Shown piece after piece: positions 48,785 through 52,222 of a DNA stretch of 52,222 nucleotides (the stretch's first letter is position 1; each line of letters opens with the position of its first letter). The stretch is from positions 1 to 52,222 of the forward strand of contig JBBFKT010000012.1 of the NCBI GenBank assembly GCA_037482015.1, written 5' to 3'. The notes under the pieces are model-generated. The model saw nothing but the letters and a program-made list of their open reading frames with translations. It searched no databases and was not told the DNA's origin. The translations under genes and the position numbers were made by a program. The stretch is from Thermodesulforhabdaceae bacterium (GTDB taxonomy: Bacteria > Desulfobacterota > Syntrophobacteria > Syntrophobacterales > Thermodesulforhabdaceae).

Positions 48785-50066
48785 TGTGTCTGCTTGACAA
48801 CAGGGGTAAGAAGAGGCTTTCCTCCTGGTGGGTGAGTGTTAGTAAACCTAAATGAAAAAGAAGGAAAGCCCCATGCCCGAGTTAAAAGAAATTTGGCTCA
48901 TGTTCAAAACCGGTGCAACCTAACCAATTGGGAGATAAAAGCAGGGAGACGCTGTTGATGGGGTTAGAGTTCCGAGGGTCAGATAGGGAGATTTCAGACC
49001 CAGGATAATTCCTGAAAGAAGTAAAGCCTCGCTGGATCTCGGAGAGGTAATTTTGGGTTTGTTTGCTTCCGGGTGCAGTGTTAGAGCTATTTCCCGGTTT
49101 ATGGAAACGATTTATGGAGCTTACTATTCCCCTGCCAGTGTTAGCCGTCTCACGGATGTAACGACCCAGGCAATAGATAGATGGAGAACCGTCCTGTTAA
49201 GGAGGAATATTTTGCGCTCTACGTAGATGCAACTTTTCTGAATGTAAGGCGTGGTTCTGTGGGAAAAGAACCTGTCTATGTGGTTGTTGGGATTAATTGG
49301 GATGGGGCAAGAGAAGTTCTTGGTTTTTGGTTTTTCGGTTCTAAAGGGGAGAGTGCCACCAATTGGCAGGAAATACTCGGTGAACTCAAATCAAGAGGGC
49401 TTAAAAGATTTAAGTTGTTAGTAGCTGACGGTCTAAAAGGACTTAAAAAGGCTGTTCTTATGGAATTTCCTGGGACACGATCCCAGCTTTGTGTGCTTCA
49501 TGCTGTAAAGGGAGCTTTGATAAAGGAGTCCCCTCCTCAGCCCTCCCCGTCAACGGGGAGGGAGTGGAAGTTCCCCGCTGATGGGGAAGGTGTGAAAATT
49601 CTCCAGTTGACGGGGATGGCATGAAAGTCCCCCCTTGATGGAAATGGTGTGAAAGTTTCTCAGTTGACCAGAAGGATGTGTAAGTCCTCCCGTTGATGGG
49701 GGATTTAGGGGGCAACAGAGCATCAAGCAGGAAAGAAGCCAGACAGGCTCTTATTGAGCTTAAAGAGAAATGGGTGAAAATATATCCTGAAGTGGTAAAG
49801 AGGTGGGAAGAGGACTTTAAAAAACCTTACTACCTTTGTATCCCAAGGAAATTAGAAGATTTATTTTACACTACCAATCAATTGGAAAGGCTCATGAAAG
49901 AAATCAAAAGAAGAACCAGAGTTATAGAGGTTTTTCCAGAGCCAGAGGCTGTTTACAAAGTGATTTATTTGGTATTATCGGAAATGAAAGATACAGCCAG
50001 AGAAGCTTGCCAGGGTTCTAGGAAACCGTTTCTAAATTCAGGAAAGTCTTTTTATCTACAGACACA
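48785..50066 (+). mobile_element. Decayed IS256-family insertion sequence
   Basis: The interior is a degraded IS256-type transposase. A short inverted match, TGTGTCTG (48785-48792) and CAGACACA (50059-50066), marks possible ends and gives ~1.28 kb, the size expected for the family. GGCTTTCCT (48815-48823) pairs with AGGAAAGCC (48862-48870), covering the ribosome binding site of the transposase ATG at 48873, a translational control common in insertion sequences. The ends are not proven, and no target duplication was identified. Confidence 0.55.
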
Positions 50067-50076
50067 CTTGGACTAA
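48873..50076 (+). pseudogene. IS256-family transposase remnant with stops, a frameshift and a repeat insertion
   Basis: Reading from ATG 48873 gives MPELKEIWLMFKTGAT, then stops at 48921, 48936 and 48984 in the same frame, which otherwise continues as VRVPRVR-GDFRPRIIPERSK and GLFASGCSVRAISRFME. Near 49180 the frame changes; the new frame shows YVDATFLNVRRGS and LLVADGLKGLKKAVL with two catalytic Asp residues. After an ~165-bp repeat insertion the third frame gives SRKEARQALIELKEKW and YTTNQLERLMKEIKRRTR with the catalytic Glu. It cannot make an intact transposase. Confidence 0.85.
49545..49710 (+). repeat. Six degenerate 28-29 bp tandem repeats inside the transposase remnant
   Basis: The recurring core is roughly CCCGTTGATGGGGAAGGTG followed by TGAAAGT. 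Core TTGA positions (or its variants) are near 49550, 49578, 49607, 49635, 49664 and 49693, spaced 28-29 bases. The block replaces the part of the transposase between LCVLHAVKGALIK and ASSRKEARQAL. Each unit begins with a C-run and carries a G-run in its middle, so units can pair with one another. Confidence 0.75.
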
Positions 50077-50210
50077 TATTATGTTATGTTGTCTCCTGAA
50101 ACCTTTATTTGCAAACATTCAAGTGAGGAGGAATAGCTTATGAGTAGGTTTGAAAAAGCTGCTTTAAAAGGTAATGGTGGGGTTTTTTATTAGTTTTACT
50201 GACTTTCATT

Positions 50211-50404
50211 CTGGGCGTTTTCTGTGCGGTCTTTGATGGGCATGCGGGCACAAATGTAATAACAAAAGAAGATGTAACAAAGAAGATCTCGAAGCTCCCC
50301 ATTCCCTCTGGGCGTTTTCTGTGCGGTCTTTGATGGGCATGCGAGCACAAATGTAATAACAAAAGAAGATGTAACAAAGAAGATCTCGAAGCTCCCCATT
50401 CCCT
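50211..50404 (+). repeat. 97-bp tandem duplication at the signal-peptide/mature junction
   Basis: Copy 1 is 50211-50307 and copy 2 is 50308-50404; they differ at one base (GCGGGCAC versus GCGAGCAC). Since 97 is not a multiple of three, the duplication changes the frame. Each copy encodes GVFCAVFDGHA, VITKEDVTKK and ISKLPIP when read in the correct frame. Confidence 0.9.
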
Positions 50405-51051
50405 TTATTGAAAACAAAGAGCAGGTTAACGACGATGTAGCCTTTTACGCCAAGACCATCGGCGGAACGCTCTTTGTTACGAAAGATGGAGAGCTTGTCT
50501 ATTCCTTGCCGAAGTATGAAGAAAATACAGGAAACAAAAAAGGACTGAAACACGAGGAAAAGGTTACGGGCGCCAAGACAACATGCGGAGTTGCCCTCAA
50601 AGAGAGACTTATTGGAGGAAACATAAAAGAAATCAAAGGTGATGAACCCGCTCAGGCAAGGGTCAGCTACTTCAGGGGCAATGACCCGAGCAAGTGGAAA
50701 ACAGGCATAAGGACCTATGGGCTTGTAAGCCTGGAAGAGGTTTATGAAGGGATAGATCTCAAACTCAAAGCCTATGGAAATAACGTAGAGAAGCTCTTTT
50801 ATGTAAAGCCAGGTGCCAAAGCAGAGGCAATAGCCATGTCGGTGGAAGGTGCTAATAGCCTCAAGGTAGATGAAAAGACAGGGGAACTTGTGGCAGAGAC
50901 AGTGTTTGGGGAAGTGAGATTTACAAAACCTGTGGCTTACTACCTTGAGGAGCCGATGAAAAAGATAGAGGTCTCTTACAAAATAGAGGGAAATGCCTAC
51001 ACCTTTGCTATTTCTGAGTATGACAGGACAAAAACGATAGTCATAGATCCT

Positions 51052-52222
51052 CTTCTTGCATCCACATACATTGGGGGAGATAGTGGTGAGGGGGGCCATT
51101 CCATCGCCCTTGACAGTAATGGGAATGTCTATGTGACGGGATATACAGAGTCATTCAACTATCCCACAACAACAGGGGCTTATGATCAAAGCCACAATGG
51201 TGGGTATGACGTTTTTGTTTCAAAACTGAGCAATAACTTGGACACTCTTCTTGCATCCACATACATTGGGGGAGATAGTGGTGAGGGGGGCCATTCCATC
51301 GCCCTTGACAGTAATGGGAATGTCTATGTGACGGGATATACAGAGTCATTCAACTATCCCACAACAACAGGGGCTTATGATCAAAGCCACAATGGTGGGT
51401 ATGACGTTTTTGTTTCAAAACTGAGCAATAACTTGGGCACTCTTCTTGCATCCACATACATCGGGAGAGATAGTTCTGATGTCGCCAATTCCATCGCCCT
51501 TGACAGTAATGGGAATGTCTATGTGGCGGGGACTACATGGTCATCCAATTATCCCGCTACACAAGGAGCATATGATACTAATCTTAATGGGGGTACGTAT
51601 GATGGATTCATCTCGAAGTTCAATAGCTCTCTGAACACACTCCTTGCCTCTACATTTTTTGGGGGATCTAGTGGTGCTGATGGAATACTTTCGATCACGA
51701 TTGACAGTGCTGGGAATGTCTATGTTACAGGACCGGCAGACTCAAGTGATTTTCCCACAACAGCGGGGGCATATGATACATATTGGAATGGACGTACGGA
51801 TGCATTTGTTTCTAAATTCAACAATTATTTATCTAAGCTACTGTTATCCACTTATATAGGAGGATCTAGTATAGATCTTGGCATTTCCATCGCCCTTGAC
51901 AGTAATGGGAATGTCTATGTGACGGGATATACAGAGTCATTCAACTATCCCACAACAGCAGGGGCTTATGATCAAAGCCACAATGGTGGGAATGACGTTT
52001 TTGTTTCAAAACTGAGCAATAACTTGGACACTCTTCTTGCATCCACATACATTGGGGGAGATAGGGGTGAGGGGGGCCATTCCATCGCCCTTGACAGTAA
52101 TGGGAATGTCTATGTGACGGGATATACAGGGTCATCCAACTATCCCACAACAGCATGGGCTTATGATCAAAGCCACAATGGTGGGAATGACGTTTTTGTT
52201 TCAAAACTGAGCAATAACTTGG
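51052..52222 (+). repeat. 195-198 bp SBBP repeat array, running off the window
   Basis: Units begin at the LLAS codons at 51052, 51247, 51442, 51640, 51838 and 52033 (last unit cut). Each encodes about 65 residues containing STYIGGDSG, SIALDSNGNVYVTGYT, YPTTTGAYDQSHNGG and DVFVSKLSNNL. Units 1 and 2 appear identical at the DNA level; units 5 and 6 are nearly so; units 3 and 4 are divergent. Confidence 0.9.

Larger units (their letters stand above)
50140..52222 (+). pseudogene. SBBP-repeat (beta-propeller) secreted protein, 5' end frame-disrupted, 3' end beyond the window
   Basis: ATG 50140 follows GAGGAGG and begins MSRFEKAALKGNGGVFY, then meets TAG at 50191. A signal peptide (FLLVLLTFILGVFCAV) is encoded in the next frame, and the mature part (LPIPFIENKEQVNDDVAFY) returns to the ATG frame after a 97-bp tandem duplication. 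The mature frame is open from the duplication to the window end with no stop. It encodes a domain that commonly precedes SBBP repeats, then units of the form STYIGGDSGEGGHSIALDSN plus GNVYVTG. The intact ancestor needs one more T in the T6 run and a single 97-bp copy. It is a pseudogene or an off-state allele. Confidence 0.8.

Noticed and set aside
49527-49710. CRISPR array
   Set aside because: Units are degenerate and directly adjacent with no unique spacers, and no cas genes are present.
50206-51099. Long minus-strand open frames opposite the SBBP gene
   Set aside because: They are shadows of the plus-strand repeat protein. The plus frame has the recognisable domains and continues open past the window edge.

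Overview
The window looks like a contig end from a Gram-negative anaerobe of the former Deltaproteobacteria (Desulfobacterota), most likely an acetate-oxidising or autotrophic sulfate reducer or syntroph. The reasons are a bacterial-type Wood-Ljungdahl acetyl-CoA synthase cluster, an outer-membrane LPS machinery gene (lptD), type IV pilus genes, SdhE and HolC homologues, and an orphan NifA-like sigma-54 activator. The genus is an inference and no species is claimed.

Layout. 1-104: 3' part of a 5S rRNA whose first ~21 bases look like a fold-back artefact. 388-1292: two unrecognised small genes. 1309-9495: a promoter with an adjacent inverted repeat, a structured leader, then acsD, cooS, acsB, acsC and acsE, closed by a strong terminator, with conspicuous hairpins in the acsB-acsC and acsC-acsE gaps. 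9574-13408: pyruvate phosphate dikinase and a CitE/HpcH-type lyase. Together these genes interconvert CO2/CO, methyl-tetrahydrofolate and acetyl-CoA, and connect pyruvate to PEP.

13434-30591: a DUF3011 secreted protein, a convergent NifA-like activator, dnaE followed by DUF498, holC and sdhE genes, lepB, a pilM-N-O-Q operon without pilP, an L,D-transpeptidase lipoprotein, rarA, pgi and a translationally coupled histidine kinase.

30640-40840: a long minus-strand run. Its transcriptional order is nitroreductase, MBL hydrolase, lipoprotein, coaBC, uracil-DNA glycosylase, NfeD-type protease, slipin, a Rho_N-like small protein, an HD protein, an OadG-like small protein, a biotin-containing pyruvate/oxaloacetate carboxyltransferase and malate dehydrogenase. 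The last genes connect pyruvate, oxaloacetate and malate and so extend the carbon flow out of the acs region.

41070-44695: folC and lptD on the plus strand. From 44.8 kb the content becomes accessory: an isolated phage-type endolysin/holin pair, a frameshifted beta-helix surface protein with an IPTL-CTERM sorting tail, a decayed IS256-family element interrupted by a 28-29 bp tandem repeat, and a large SBBP (beta-propeller repeat) secreted protein running off the right edge.

The SBBP gene is the most striking object. Its signal-peptide region is out of frame with its mature region because of a 97-bp tandem duplication, and a short T-run separately breaks the junction with the start codon. Its downstream 195-bp repeats are almost identical. 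The two surface-protein genes each carry frame-changing lesions at or beside repeats, which suggests decay, sequence error, or phase variation.
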